Source of the DNA: Coptis chinensis
Taxonomy: Eukaryota > Streptophyta > Magnoliopsida > Ranunculales > Ranunculaceae
Direction of reading: 5' to 3'
Length of the DNA: 64,000 nt
Assembly (NCBI GenBank): GCA_015680905.1
Contig: CM027377.1
Span: forward strand, 39,518,501-39,582,500
Part shown: positions 10,685 through 24,237 of the stretch, piece after piece
How positions within the stretch are numbered: the first letter of the stretch is position 1
How the letters are laid out: every line of letters starts with the position of its first letter
Translations under genes and position numbers: made by a program
The notes under the pieces: generated by a model
Told to the model about the DNA's origin: nothing
What the model saw: the letters and a program-made list of their open reading frames with translations, nothing else
Databases searched by the model: none

Positions 10685-13600
10685 ATGGTAGATCGTGGTG
10701 GTTCGTTTGTAGCTGTTAGAAGGATTTCTCAAGGTTTGGAACGTAATTATGGCCATCATTCCAATTCTGGTAATCTTTTCTTTTGTTTTGGTTTTTCTGC
10801 TACACTATAAAAATATATGTGCAATTCAAGTATTGTTAATTAATAATTGATAAGTCACCAGTTTGGAATATGTGTTTTGACTTTAATCAAAAGTCATGAT
10901 AGTGATGTTGTGGGTATGATATTTGACATTTCAAAAATAATGTTATACATGTTTAATGTATCACGGACGAAAATGTAATGTGGGTCATAGATTCTGTTTT
11001 CAATTTTGTTTTCTTTTGAAAATAAAAGTTCCATTAGCATTTTTCTTTTGCTAGTTTGCATTCCATTTGCGCCATTCCACCGGGCATTGCTGATGTAAGG
11101 ATGGTTGTCAATGTTCCATCAGTATGTTGCTGGTGTATTTTTGTAAAATTATGCTTTGTTGATGTGTGGATTTGGCTCATTATGTTCTAGTAATTTGGAG
11201 TGTATCACTTTGTTGCCATTTTCCTGTCTCTCATGACCTAATGCAAAATAGATTCACAGGGAGTAATATGTAATACTATAGGAAGAAATATACGAACACT
11301 ACTTTAGATATGAACAGGATAAAAACTAAGGGATTATTCTATCTGCATCCTGAAACAGAGGTTTAACCTAGATTACCTCTTGTCTTCACCGAAAACATCG
11401 CCTTTTGACATCAGAGAAAACTCACCTGTTTGGAATACTTACTCACTAAAACTATTCTAGATGTCAAAAAGTGGGTTGTTTTTGGTGAGTACAAGAGTAA
11501 AATGAGTTTGAACATGCTTCCCTGGTGTTGTTGACCTGGTCTGCAACTATCAATATAGCATAGGCGGGAGATTGTTACTTGACTTGTCAATAGTTTGTGA
11601 CTAAACCAGCAATGTCACAAGTGGGGTGATCAACTTGATTATACGCTACAATATCTATTGCTTTTCGTTGGTTCAGTAAATTGCTTTTTATTAGGATTAA
11701 TTGCCTACAAATAGTTGTACGCACTGCACATAACCTGTACGTTTTCCGTGCACCTTTTCGGGGAACTTAAAAAGAGGGTTGATTTCTTAGTATCTATAAA
11801 AAGCTATGTGTGTTTGCCTTATGTTGGAATCTGAAGATATAGACACTCAGATTTCAATGGTTGGCGATATATTGTTACAGCTGAGGTTGTGGCAGGATCA
11901 GCGGCATGGATTGGTAAGGGACTTTCTTGCGTTTGCGTTCAGACTAGAGAGAGTGACGCTCGTCCATCATTTGATTTGACGCCGATTCAGGTAATTCTTC
12001 TTTAGCTTTCAAATATTTACCTTCTTTTTTTTTCCAACTTTTTTGTACTGTTTTGCCAAGTCATATATGTCAGACAATTAACGTCGTCATTTGGTAAATA
12101 AAATGAAAACATTGAAAAATTGAATTTCTTAACAATAATTCTGGAAGCTCTGGAATTGGGGTACACAATAGGAAACCCCTGTTGCACTTGATAGTTCTTA
12201 TCTTAAACCGGTAAAATCTATATTTCAACCAGATGCTTCACATTTTTGCCTCAATAAGCCTCTGAGGCGTGCCTTTAAGCTTCTAGGAGGCCTAGCGCCT
12301 CGAGGCTCTTATGCTGTTTTTATAAACCTTGGGAGTCATGTTGGTTTACTTTTAACATATCTTAGAGGATTGAAAACTTTTAAATATAGATATTGAAAGC
12401 CATATCCAAACTAGAATTGCAAATAAGTTAGCATCCTCAGGTGATTGTTAAAGATTTTCTGAATATCCTGTGTGGAAGAGCTGATCAAAGTAGTGTTTCA
12501 TTTGGTCAATGGTAATAGCATTAACAACATTTTCACTTACCCTTAATATTCTTTTGTGGCGGATAAATTTGTATTTTGTGACGTTTAATTCTTTGAATCC
12601 TGGGAAGCATGTGTTGCATTTAGGAAAAAAAATCATTACGTTATGGTTTGACTATTATGCTGCTTATTGAAGACCACTCCCAGACACACAAGCACATAAC
12701 TGAGTTGCATTGAAACATTAGATCTGAGTCACATCCTTCTTTATTTCTAATGACTTGTAGGAATCAGGCCCAAAATGATTCTAATTATAATGGTGTTGTG
12801 CTATCAGAAATATCATTGTCCTTCTCATAAGTTCAAAGTGGAAGCTGGACTGCGTTCTCCGTCAACTTTTAGACGATAATAGAAGCAATGGCATTATCCA
12901 TCTCGTTTTTTTAGTTTATGAACATATAAGATTATCAAATGTGCGTCTGTTAAAGTCCATTCGAGCATAATCATTTGGTACATGGAAACCTTTACTGGGT
13001 ACTAGGGGTATAGAGGATATTAGTGCTTTGATTTCTGTTGGTGGTTTAACCCAGTTCTTTTATTGTTTTGGGTGTCCTACTTTCCTTTTTGTTTCTGTTT
13101 TTCTTTGCATAATTTTCGTGAACCCTTTTTTAAATTAATTTTAATTAAACTATCTTCCCATCGAGGAAAATGGTTTTTGACACTAATTATGATGTGTGAA
13201 TTTTTCTCGGGCTTTTGTTGTTTCAGGAGGTATGTTTGCAAAAGTTACAACGACGTGTTGAAGTTGCTTATGATGGCTCGAATCCAGAGCACCAGGTGCC
13301 TTTTTAAAATTATGTTCTGGAACTTCATTTTGATGACCCTTTGATAACCTCTTCATTTTTCTGGCTTTGGTAGTATAGGCTGTGATGTATAAGTTAATTC
13401 TGTAAACATGTCGTATGGATCAGAATAGGTGTTCATTTTTTTAGTTCCTTTTTAGAATCCTTCTTACCTATTATGCTTTAAAATTGCCCTCATTTACTCG
13501 AGTAATAGTGGTTTTACACTTTTATTTGGAAACGGGAAGCTCAAATCAGAATAAAAGGTCAAGATGCTTTACTGAGACTGCAAGGCTGCCAATAGGTGCC

Positions 13601-16600
13601 TTGGTCAATGACAAGGACAGGTGAACTTTAAGTTGGTTCTTGTTGCCCAATGTAACATTGTGAATGAAGGACACCATAACACAGTAAACTTTTGTTAAAA
13701 GTTTGTTTGTTGTCCCCGACCATCTAATATTGTGTTGTCAAATGAAATACGGTTGACACAGGAGAAATACGAATGAGTAAGGAATAAGGAGAGATTTTGA
13801 TAGTTATCAGAAACCGCCTGTGATTTTAATTACAAGTAGTTCCTCGATCAGTGAAAAAATGCTCATAATATGTTGTCTAGTCATGTCACTTGCATCTCAG
13901 GTTTTTATATTTCTCTGTTTGATGTTGTATGATATTGGATTCTGTAACAAGCGTTAACTTTTAAATGGGCATGTGCTTTTTTGACTGACTGATACGACAA
14001 GTTAATTTGTGGTGTCCTTTTTTGTATGTGGTAGTTTTGTACAGTCAAGCGTGCAACTGGCAAAGTATTTGCTTTTGATTATAATTTCTTTCATTGTTTT
14101 AGGAATCTTTACGAGCATTATGGGATGTTTCTTTTCCTGAAGAGGAGCTCCATGGATTGATATCTGAGCAGTGGAAGGAAATGGGTTGGCAGGGAAAAGA
14201 TCCATCAACAGACTTCAGGTAAAATAGTGTTCCTTGGTCTATCTCATGGCCTGTGCTCATTTACTTCACAAACTAATAATATGCTTTGTACGCGTTTGTT
14301 TTTTCTGGTAGAGGTGGTGGTTTCATATCTCTGGAGAATTTATTGTTCTTTGCAAGGACCTATCCGGTATGGTTTCTTTCGTCTTTCCTCCCCCTTACTG
14401 TATCTTGATGCTTATATTTTGCCAAGGTATGCTGCATTTAATTTATGTTTCATTTCATTGTAAGACCAAATAGACACATGCTCATGGTGTTCCTTAATTA
14501 ATATGCTGTAGTTCATTTATTATATAATACCCCAATGACACCCAAAGATTATGGGGTTTTTGAGTATTAAATGCTGAAAACTGAATAATCAACCTTGAGG
14601 ACCACCGCCTGATTTTAGCATGCATTTTATTGATACTTGCTAGACTTAGTGGAGCTTTATGAAAGACATGCTTGCTTGAAACTAGCCAGAATTGATAGTT
14701 AAGTGTCATGCATGACCGCCTTATTCTTGGTGAACAACTCCTATCTAATGTTTTATTTTTTTCCCACTTTTGTTTCGTAACGTAAGTAGAAGTTGAGCAA
14801 AGGCGACTGAACCTATGCAAAGGTAATCATATTAGCCATGTGGAAGCTCTATGTAAAATGGTTAAAAATTTGGAGTTTCACTTAGTACCAATCTCAGGGC
14901 TGAAATGAATTTGGTTGTAAGCCTTCTCATTAGAGTGAGTTATTGAATATGGCATTTTCAATAGAAAGTTGTTTTGTAACTAATACCCAGTGTCAGTCTT
15001 TTCATTGCGTAGGGGCAGAAAAGAGATTTGCCAAAAAGGGAGGCTAGTGTTTCCTAGATACACACTCTGTAGGTTTTGTTGAGGTCCTCTTCACCTTTTG
15101 TTCACGAAGTAAGCTTATTCAGAATTTTAAAAAAAAAGTACAAAAGATTGGTTCCTGCGGTACTACAGAATCTCCCACTAACCTTCATGTGACCAGCCGA
15201 CTAACAGATGATTAAACTTAATATTGACTGGCAAACATGATAAAATTTTTGAAGTAAAGAACTTTTCACCAGCCAATGATCACAGTGGTACTGTCTTTAT
15301 GTTCTCAGAATCTCAGTCATAATGGTGTTGTCAAGCTCGTTAGAAATAGTTGAGAAGTGAGAAAGCAACCAATATAAAGATTTCAGTGTCTTTTATCGTC
15401 TACTTGGCTAGATTTGTAGGAGGCAGGCTCTCATTTTGCCTTTAAAAATCGGAGTTACTTTTTGTACAATCTTCGCGCTCACCACATGTATTATGTTTGC
15501 TGGAAGAATAAATCTAGGTGATCTCTTCTCTTGCTAAGAGAAGCGTATCTCTTCATATCTTGCTAAAAGCAGCGTTTAGGATTTTGTGACATTTAGAATT
15601 GTATCTAATGTCCTCAATCGTTTGGTTGATTGGTTCATATCTGGCAATTCTTTTAATAAAAATGATATCTTCAAGCATTTATGTTCTTCATGAAGAAAGG
15701 ATTTTCAGTGAGAATACACAGCCAATTACACGCTACATGTGTGTGGTTAATGACGATAATGGTAACAAATCTATTCTAGTGGAATAAGACTTGCTAATTT
15801 ATGATATTCTGGCAAACAAATTTCTTAGCTTTCATTTATCTTGGTTATAAATCAATGAGCTTCTTTTGTGATTGCTCATCTATAGTAACTTAATTAGTTA
15901 GGAACTGATAGGATCCAGACATCCAGTGAATAACAAGTTGGCGTATATAGATATTTACAGTTGACCTTTTTCATTGTGCGACTGGGATTTTTGTTTTCTA
16001 TATATTGGTTGTAGGAAAAAGAAATACTTAAAATTTCTTTTTATTAGTTCCAGCATCTTTTACTCGTACTTTTCGTATGAGAAATTCTTAACAACCAAAC
16101 CTCTGCGTGCAGGAATCCTTTGAGGATCTTCTCAGGAAACGGGAAGGCAATCGAGCGTTGTGGGAATACCCATTTGCAGTAGCTGGTGTGAACATCACAT
16201 TCATGCTCATTCAGATGCTTGATCTTGAAGCAGGTTTGTTTTTGCTATTAATTGAAATAGCATGTCATATTAAGCACATGAACTGCAATTTTCTCTTGTC
16301 AACAACCAATCACCTTAATGATCTTGGAATGTAATTGTGGATTTTGTTGATGGTTGTTCAAGGTTTCATATAAGGGACCTTTTTGTGCCAGAGTGTTATT
16401 CGTGCAAATGTTTTGATCAACCATGTATTACTATAGTCTTATTTCTGCTATTGTTGGTTGCATTTTAAAAATGAGATTCAAGATCTTTCTGTCTTCTCTA
16501 AATTTACCAATAACTGAGGATATGGGTAAGCAGCAAAACAAGAATTCGAAAAAAAATTAGTAAATAAAAAATTGAGACAGTTCGATTAATAAGAAAGCAG

Positions 16601-17158
16601 TCTGAAAGTTTGTTTGAAAGAGTATGTGTTTGTCAGACTGCTTATTATTAATAAAATTAGAATGCATCACATCAATTATTTACTTATGCTGCAGTAAAAC
16701 CAAGGACTATGATGGGTGCTGTTTTCTGCAAGTTACTCTCAGGTAATTTTAACATATTTTCAGTTTTCTGGTGTATTCTTGTGTAATTAAACTCCAAGTG
16801 TTGCTTATAGGATACACAGTATAACTTATGAATTCTAATTTGTTGCCATGACAGCAAATGAACTGGCATTTGATATCCTCTACTGTATAACATTTAAAGT
16901 CATGGATCAGCAATGGCTTGACATGCATGCCTCCTACATGGATTTCAATGTATGTATACTTGGTAACTGAGCTCCCATTTAAACAACAAAAGAAACCCCC
17001 ATTGTCTCCAGTTTTTTAGGAAATTTATTTTCATGCTGTTTTGTTTTAAATCTCTTCAGACAGTGATGAAATCCACGCGTCGTCACTTAGAACGGGAACT
17101 GCTCATTGAGGAAATTAGACGGATCGAAGACATGCCCTCATACAGCCTTCTTCATTAG
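10685..17158 (+). CDS. ELMO domain-containing protein (265 aa, 9 exons)
   Basis: Exons: 10685-10769, 11881-11990, 13227-13295, 14103-14218, 14312-14366, 16113-16233, 16695-16742, 16855-16949 and 17060-17158. All introns are GT-AG, the phases join, and the total is 798 nt with a TAG stop. The ELMO domain covers about residues 89-250. It shows EEELHGLISEQWKEMGW, then DPSTDFRGGGFISLENL, WEYPFAVAGVNITFML and MDQQWLDMHASYMDFN. In animal ELMOD proteins the Arg of the DFRG motif (here R127) is needed for GTPase-activating activity on ARF-family GTPases. A similar role in plants is inferred. The first 65 residues are less conserved. No signal peptide or membrane segment is seen. The length matches the plant family, and this copy looks intact. 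Confidence 0.95.
12228..12325. repeat. Possible hAT-MITE relic in intron 2 of the ELMO gene
   Basis: A GC-rich patch in an AT-rich intron has the partly self-complementary wording GAGGCGTGCC ... GGCCTAGCGCCTCGAGGC and ends TTTTTATAAACCTTGG. This resembles the CCTAGGCGG-type interior and CAAGG-type end of the hAT MITEs elsewhere in the window. No second end or target duplication was found. Confidence 0.3.
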
Positions 17159-18145
17159 AATGCGAGTCGTCTAGCAGTGAAGATATATGGTTTGAAAGAA
17201 ATGACAGATGTGTGTCGCTCCTAATTTCTTTTTTCTGAATTTTAGTCGATTGTATTTCACGACTCATGGTGACCCACGAATTAACTTGGCCAATTTTCCG
17301 TTTGAGATTTTTTGCAATGTCGGATTGAGTGCTGAAAGTTCACATCTGGTGATTTAAGTGTAAATACCTTCAGGTTCTGAGTCTTTTCGGAAATGACAGT
17401 CATGCCCTAACACGAGTTAAGGGAGAATGATTCATAATTGTTTGTTAACAATGACTATGTTACTTATCCTAGAGTTGGAGAATATGAGAATGCTCGTCGA
17501 ATACAGAACTAGCGATTTCGATAGTAAAATTCGTTGATTCTTTTATGAAAATTGACGTTGTTGACTCCAGCATGCATCTTTTCAGGTACAGAGGCTCTTT
17601 TAGTCTTACACTCTTGTTCTTACGACGTTCCCTAGTGTTGCTATAAAACATTTCTTGAAATCGCAGTTTTTTGTGTATTGACGAGTAAGGATTTTGCCAT
17701 ATCGATTATGGGGACAAAATCTCATATAGCAATCAATATGTTGAGCCCTTTTTATCTGAGTTAACCAATAGATACTTTTTTTAGCACCCAACTTCGGTGA
17801 TGGTTATTCAGGCAACGAACCATTTGTATATATGGTCTACAATTTATATATTTGTAATGTACCACTCCCACGCAATTACAGATTGAGCCTAGGGAACATT
17901 TGCAAAACAATACAATTCTCTCTCCCTGTCCATAAACATTTACTCTGTTGTACTAAAATTCTTCATTAATTGTTTGTTCTGCACAAAAAATTACACTGTT
18001 TGTCCTCGGTTCATCTTTCATCCCAATTGTTCGTCCAAATCTAAGTCAATGAAATTTCCAACCAATTTGATCAATTATATTCAAGGACCTCCAATGGGTT
18101 GCATTCCTTAGGTAATATCCGTCATAGGATCTGAGTACTGGTAAC
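17159..18145. other. ELMO gene 3' untranslated region and intergenic DNA
   Basis: The first few hundred bases are expected to be the 3' untranslated region. I did not identify a clear poly(A) signal. The remainder is AT-rich without a gene. The 8 bases before the MITE, CTGGTAAC at 18138-18145, are its left target duplication. Confidence 0.6.
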
Positions 18146-18607
18146 CAGTGTTCTAAAAAATGCTAGGCGGTAGGAGAGCGCCTAGCCCCTAGGCTTTCTA
18201 GGTAGTGCCTATGGACGGGTTTTTTTTTCCTAATATATCTTATAATATATAGTAATACACACCTATACTACAAGAAATAAAGAAAATCATTTATCATAAT
18301 TCAAAAAATAAACACAAACAAAGATACTTATTACAAAAATACGTAATAGTTAAAGAATATTGACTTTATATAAAAGCATATCCTTTCTTATAGTGGCATA
18401 TAATTTACATTAGACTTTAGTTTTTTAAACTCATTCAAATCTTAAGTCTATATGGGTTTTAATTTTCGATATTTAAAAAAAAACTTGACTGACCGCCTAG
18501 TCCACCTAATCGGTCTGTCTAGACCCACCAAACGATTTGGGCCTAGGTCAGTCGGTTGGGCACCGCCTAGCGCCTAGAGACCGCTTAGACCAATTTTTAG
18601 AACAGTG
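18146..18607. mobile_element. hAT-type MITE (462 bp) with perfect 8-bp target duplication
   Basis: The left end is CAGTGTTCTAAAAA and the right end reads, reversed, CACTGTTCTAAAAATTGG, making imperfect terminal inverted repeats. CTGGTAAC flanks both sides (18138-18145 and 18608-18615). An 8-bp duplication with ends starting CA is typical of the hAT superfamily. The subterminal parts are GC-rich with repeated CCTAG/CTAGG words that could pair between the ends, and the centre is AT-rich. It has no coding capacity, so it would depend on a transposase made elsewhere. Confidence 0.88.
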
Positions 18608-18615
18608 CTGGTAAC

Positions 18616-19751
18616 TTGGTAAGTCAGAGCCATATTAGACAAGCATGAAACTGGGACCTCAATAACATCATTGGTCCATCTCTTGTAAGTCGTTTGCCAT
18701 TTCGTTAATGGATGCGCCTGGCAAACAGCAACAGATGTGTTCCCTTGCAAGCAAATAATGCAAAAAAAAAAAACGGCTTGCCCAGAGTGTTTATGAAGAC
18801 TGCAATTCCCAGATTTTATGGTGAATTGTTGCACTTGATTTTAGATGCAACTGATTTCCCTTATATGACGCAAATCGACTGTATATCAACCCCCTCTTCC
18901 AAGCAGAGTCATGCATCATTACAAAGAAAGTGTATTTCCTCCTTATTCTTACATATACATCCTCTTCTACCAGGCCCCTCCCAAAATTATGGTAAAGCAC
19001 CTGAACTCACTCGAGCACAACTGCTTATAGCTTATTCCTGCTGATTTACCAGTTTCTTATTAGGTAACATTAGATCAAACTATATGATTCTGTGGGAAAG
19101 ATTTTTTACTACAAAAACTTATTTTTATTTGCATGGGGCAGGATTTTACAAATTACAAAGGAAAGCCAAAGAGTTTGAAAGAAAATAGGTGGGATGAATT
19201 CCCACTAAAATTAACTAAACAACAGGACTTCAAACAAATGATTGCGAGAAAGTTCCCTCTAAAATCAACCAACCAACAGGATTTCAAACAATGTTTTCTT
19301 TCAAACAATAATATTAACTGCGACAAATCAATCACCCCTTAGAAAAAATGATTCATGTTCGAACATCACAAATCAAGTAGTGCTCAGCTGTGCTGTGTTG
19401 AAACTTGAAAGTAAAATCTTGGGAATATAGAAAATTGGTGCACAATCATATTTTGAAACAAAGATGTGAAAGCAGTCAGAAGTCTGAATTAGTTTGGGAC
19501 TGAAATTAGACTAACAACTCCTAAACTAAATATATGGAGATTGAATGGTGTTCCTAGGCTGGTGTCCATGTAGAACAACCGATCAAGAGCATTAATAGGT
19601 GTGCGCTCAAATATCATTACCATAATCATCCAACATCTATAATATCAAAAGAAACTCAGCACACACAAATTAGGATCCTTTAATGAGGAATACATAGTAA
19701 TGACCAATACTAAAACAACGAAGCCCGTAGCAACCAGATGACAAGTAATAT
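18616..19751. other. Intergenic DNA and 3' end of the NDPK gene
   Basis: No gene is seen. A 54-bp spaced direct repeat lies at 19199-19293, containing TTCCC(A/T)CTAAAAT and CAACAGGA(C/T)TTCAAACAA twice. The 3' untranslated region of the kinase gene on the minus strand should occupy roughly the last 150 bases. Confidence 0.55.
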
Positions 19752-22355
19752 TTATTCATAAATCCATGGGTGAAGGCTGCTCTGCCAGTTAACAGTTCCA
19801 TCAGGGAACCACAATGCAATTTCCTTCCTTGCACTTTCAACTGCGTCACTACCATGAATAACATTCCTGCAAGAACAAAAATAATTAAATATTACACATA
19901 TTGCACACCATTCACCATAAACAGTTAAAGTACAATGCAGCATGTGTATTAAACCTAAGCATTATAAACCTAAGATGATTATTTGTTCTACTACATTCAT
20001 ACATAAACACAATAAATTTATAATAACAGGTAGAAAGTGCAAGCTGAACCAAGTGCATCTAACCCTAGCGTAACCCTTATGACAGAATGATGCCATGTAA
20101 ATTGATGGTTATAAAGGTAACACCGTAACACAGACCCACATGTCAACACCATTCAGAAACTTAATATATATAGCAAAACCCAGATTCTCCAGTTAGCTGA
20201 ATATATATTTCCTCAAGTGCAGTATTCAACTGATTCAGAGAATAACCAGAACTATCTACATATTTAAGAAGTGAACTCAAAATTTAATGATCTGCAACCA
20301 TAATGATCCAATTTGTGTAATTCAAATTTTAGAAACCAAAATGGCTTATTGCCTACATCAGGCTAGACTGACAACATGAAAACAATCATTCAATCATTCT
20401 ATAAAACTGTTCGCCATCATTTATTATCCATCGTCCCTAGACCCATGTGTTTAAAACAGATTAAAAGAAAAATCTAGAGCATCCAACAGGCCAATGTGAC
20501 ACTTGCCACATACACAGATAACTTGGGAAACCTTTTAGAGTTGAAACAAGTGCAAAAGGATCATTTTCTTCTTTTTCCCCCTTCTTCACTACCAACACTT
20601 GTCATTATTGTGTTCTCTCTCTCCCCCCTCTCCTAACTACCACAAAGCCACTCAAATTCTAACAATATAATACTGCAGAAAAGACAGATGAACGGTAGTA
20701 TCAGATATTCTGATTGCCAATGGCTAAATTGCCAAGATGATGCATTTGCAGGTCAATCAGTAATTGACAAAATTGTGTTATTTCAAGTAACTGAGTATTT
20801 ACAGGTCATCAACTATTCCAGCAATCCCATTATATGCTTCATTTCTCATATCCATTCGTCAACGAAAAACCCAATATAAGAATCAGAGAGAATTTCAAAT
20901 GGGGTATTTAAGTGATAAAATTGAGATAGAAAAATAAGCAAGACTTGTTGCATTTAGGGATTTTAGGCTTTTACTTAGAAGAAACACAATTTTAAAGAAT
21001 ACAAGAGGATGATTCGTCCTTTTTTTGTTTTTGAATTTCTGCTAATGATGAAAAACACCAGCTCAACATGCTACCGGTTTTACTTGGTGACATTGAACAA
21101 TCTCATCCATTTGTTGGATACCAGTGTGTCAAACAAAGTTGGGTGCTAGAAAGACTCGATTAAAAAAAAAAGTAGTTAAATTTTTCTTTATTGCTTATTA
21201 AAGATTTACAAATTGTAGACATTACTTTGACAAAGTGTCAGCTGAAGGAACAAAACACTGAACATCATATATCTAGCACGAGCATTGAGACATTTTTCTT
21301 CATTGCTAAAAAAGGTTTATTCAGAAAAGCCCATGGTGCAACATGCAGATTCAATTAACTGTTTGATGAGAAGCCTAAATGAAAACTACACGCATAGAGG
21401 AAGGTGGTACAAAAAACTAAAAGACTGAAAAGCAGCACATGGATTACTGAAAGCCTCAACTGTTATCGTCACTATCCATATATGTTAAACTAAATGAAAA
21501 GTATAATTATTAATTAAAATCTTGATTGTTAATTTTAATTCCCGTCATGGTCTGGACCAAAAGAAATGCCCACAAGTTTCTCAAATGTTTGCTCAAACAT
21601 GACACCTTACAGATTACTCCTTAAGGAAACATGGTTTCAATACACTTGCACAAAAAGATCATACCCATGGGAGAGGCTGAAATGGTTTTTCAATTCATGA
21701 AATATCTTATTCACCCAATTCTAATTCAAACAACCATAACATGATTATACTATAATCAGACCAACTCATGCAACTGAAATCTATCAAAAACAACAACTAA
21801 ACCAATGTAACAAATGAACAACAAATCTAATTACCTGCCAATCTCGACAGCAAAATCACCACGAATAGTTCCAGGAGCAGACTCAGAAGGGTTTGTTGCT
21901 CCGATAATCTTTCGACCAGTAACAACAACATTCTTACCCTCCCAAACCATAGCTACAACTGGACCAGAGATAATGTACTCAACAAGTCCACCAAAAAAAG
22001 GCTTTGCAGACAAATCCTCATAATGCTTCTCAGCAAAAGCACGTTCCACATTAACAAGCTTCAATCCTAATACATTCAAATACAAACATATCCCAAATCT
22101 TAAAATTTTACTATTTTAACATGAAAAAATAGACCCATACTTAAATTAAACATCAAAACAACATAAAAATCAAAACTTTTTTACCTTTCAATGAGAAACC
22201 CTTCTTTTCTAACCTGCCAATGATCTCACCAACCTGAAACACAAAAACAAACACACATTCAGTAAAACAGTAAATTTTAATGGAAGAGTAAATAGAGAAC
22301 GAACCAATCCTCTTTGAACACCATCAGGCTTAATCATGATAAAAGTCTGCTCCAT
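19752..22355 (-). CDS. NDPK1: Nucleoside diphosphate kinase 1, cytosolic (148 aa, 4 exons)
   Basis: Exons in coding order are 22355-22305, 22233-22185, 22066-21835 and 19866-19752. GT-AG borders and phases join to 447 nt ending in TAA. The enzyme (EC 2.7.4.6) moves the terminal phosphate from ATP to other nucleoside diphosphates through a phosphohistidine. The sequence shows the N-terminal [17 protein letters not shown], the core [20 protein letters not shown], the loop [17 protein letters not shown], and the active site NVIHGSD with catalytic His115. It ends in HPWIYE. The protein starts directly with the kinase fold and has no transit peptide, so the cytosolic type 1 form is the best call. 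The length is that of the family. The gene appears intact. Confidence 0.97.
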
Positions 22356-22410
22356 TTTTTTTATTAATGTTTTGAGGCGGAGAAACAAAGGGGTAAAACA
22401 AAGGGTTCTT

Positions 22411-22434
22411 ATAGAGATATATATATAACCCTAA
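22411..22434 (-). promoter_or_regulatory. TATA box and telo-box of the NDPK1 promoter
   Basis: On the minus strand TTATATATATATCTCTAT lies about 60-70 bp upstream of the ATG and serves as a TATA region. Directly upstream of it the plus strand reads AACCCTAA (22427-22434), a telo-box core. Telo-boxes are known in promoters of plant translation and growth genes. Its use here is inferred. Confidence 0.5.
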
Positions 22435-22439
22435 AAATG

Positions 22440-24237
22440 TAAATCTGATAAATGGGCCTTGGTTTTGTGGGTTCTAGTCCAGATTACAGCCCAGACCCAC
22501 TTGACTTTGTTATCCCCATAGGCCCGTACCATTGTGATCCCATATTCCCATTTGATAAAACCCTTATAGAAAACGACCCGTAGGACAAAATTGCATTTTA
22601 ATTTTGTTTTTAATTTGGTTCCACAAATAATTAAGGCTCCAGTACAAACTGGTTGCAAAGACGGTATTGCCCTTTTTCTCTTTTGAACCCAAATCTTTTG
22701 AACGGTATTGCCTTTCTCTTTTGAACCCCTTCTATTTTAAACCCAACTCTTTTGAACCAGTTGCAAACTCTTTTGTTTCTTCTTCAGCGAATGAAAGCTC
22801 ATAAGCCACCATTGTTAGTATTGTAGATTCTTATTACAATCTCATCTCACCATCCACCTTTGTTAATTTAAGAAATTTGAAAGCCCTAATTTCTAACAAT
22901 TTGAGAATGAGAAGTTCGGATCAATGTAGTGAAGAAGATCAACATAGTGTGACGATACAAGAAGTTGGAAGATGAAGATCAATGACAGCCAAGAATCAAG
23001 AGAAAGACAAGCAAAAGAAGCGAAACAAGGAAGTCATGAATGAAGCATTGGACAGAGATTGAATTGGTCAAGATAGAGCCTTGAGTGTCTGTTGTTAGTA
23101 ATAGTAAATGTTTGAGGCAATCTCTAAGACAATGTTTGAGCCAATGTTTCAACTTGTTGAATGCTATTTCTTTTCTAAGGGTAAATATTTTTTTGTGAAT
23201 TGGTTGTACAAACATGTGTTTCTATTTTTGTGAATTGATTTTACATGCATACAGGTCTATACATGTGTTTACAGGTCTACGAAGGTAGAAAGAAAAGTGC
23301 ATGCTTACTGGTAGTATGCATGTGTATTGTGAATTGATTTTACATGCATATAGGTCTATACATGTGTTTACAGGTCTACGCAAGCACAAGGTAGAAAGAA
23401 AAGTATATGCAAACTGGTAATATGCATGTATATTGCAAATTGATTTTATATGCATACAGGTCTACGCAAGCACAAGGTAGAAATAAAAGTACATGCAAAC
23501 TGGTACATGCATATTACCAGTAAACATGTGAAGGTTTAGTACATAAATTTGGTAGCAACGATGAGCAGGGGATATTGAACCAAAGAGACTTGCAAATTAA
23601 ATAGCAAAGCCGTACAAAAAAGAACTACTAACAAGAGAATGTATTACAAATTGTTTGCATTTTAAAGCTTCACTCGTTAGCCATTTATCTCGTAAAGTTT
23701 TGGCCATCATTTCTACGGTTGTTCTATCAGTCCAATGTTGCCATGCTTGTCACATCAACTGGATATTCTAAAGTTTAGTACATAAATTTGGTCTTTATTA
23801 TGTATATATGCATGTGGCACAACACTTAGAAGCCAATAAAATTTTGGAGTCTTAAAGTATGTAGAAATTAAAAAAACAAAGAATTACATACTAGGAATAA
23901 GTAGAGTGTGGGAACTAATAATATTATGTGTATGTATGGTAGAAAGAAAAGCACATGCAAACTGGTGTATGCAGGTGCACTATACACATGCATATTGGTA
24001 GTATGCGTGTGTAGTTTTAGTACATAAATTTGGTAATAACCATATACCTGTAAAAACAAACTTTCAACCATAAAAATAAAGACTGCATATATATTGGTAC
24101 GAGAGTGGTAATGAATTAAACAATTCCAATCTAATATTTAGTACTATTTGTTATATGTATGTCTTAACTACTAATATTATCCATCCATGAAAAAAAGAAT
24201 TTCAAAAGAATAATATCTCTAACAAAAAACAATAAGT
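22440..24237. other. Repeat-rich intergenic DNA upstream of NDPK1
   Basis: No gene is seen. Short duplications of GGTATTGCC and CTCTTTTGAACCC occur at 22660-22780. A tandem repeat follows at 23229-23525, and a further fragment of the same unit (GGTAGAAAGAAAAGCACATG) lies near 23938-23975. Confidence 0.6.
23229..23525. repeat. Tandem repeat, three copies of about 99-106 bp
   Basis: Units begin TG(T/C)(G/A)AATTGATTTTA at 23229, 23328 and 23434. Each contains ATGCATACAGGTCTA, GGTAGAAA(G/T)AAAAGT and a TGCATGTGTAT-like end. The second and third units share an insert CGCAAGCACAAGG not present in the first. The same unit reappears as a fragment near 23940, suggesting local spread. Confidence 0.8.

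Noticed and set aside
13063..13344. Plus-strand ORF overlapping exon 3 of the ELMO gene
   Set aside because: It reads through intron sequence in another frame. The true exon is bounded by good splice sites.
19133..19342. Plus-strand ORF with an internal repeat near the NDPK gene
   Set aside because: The repetition comes from a 54-bp DNA repeat. Lys/Gln-rich translation without family resemblance.
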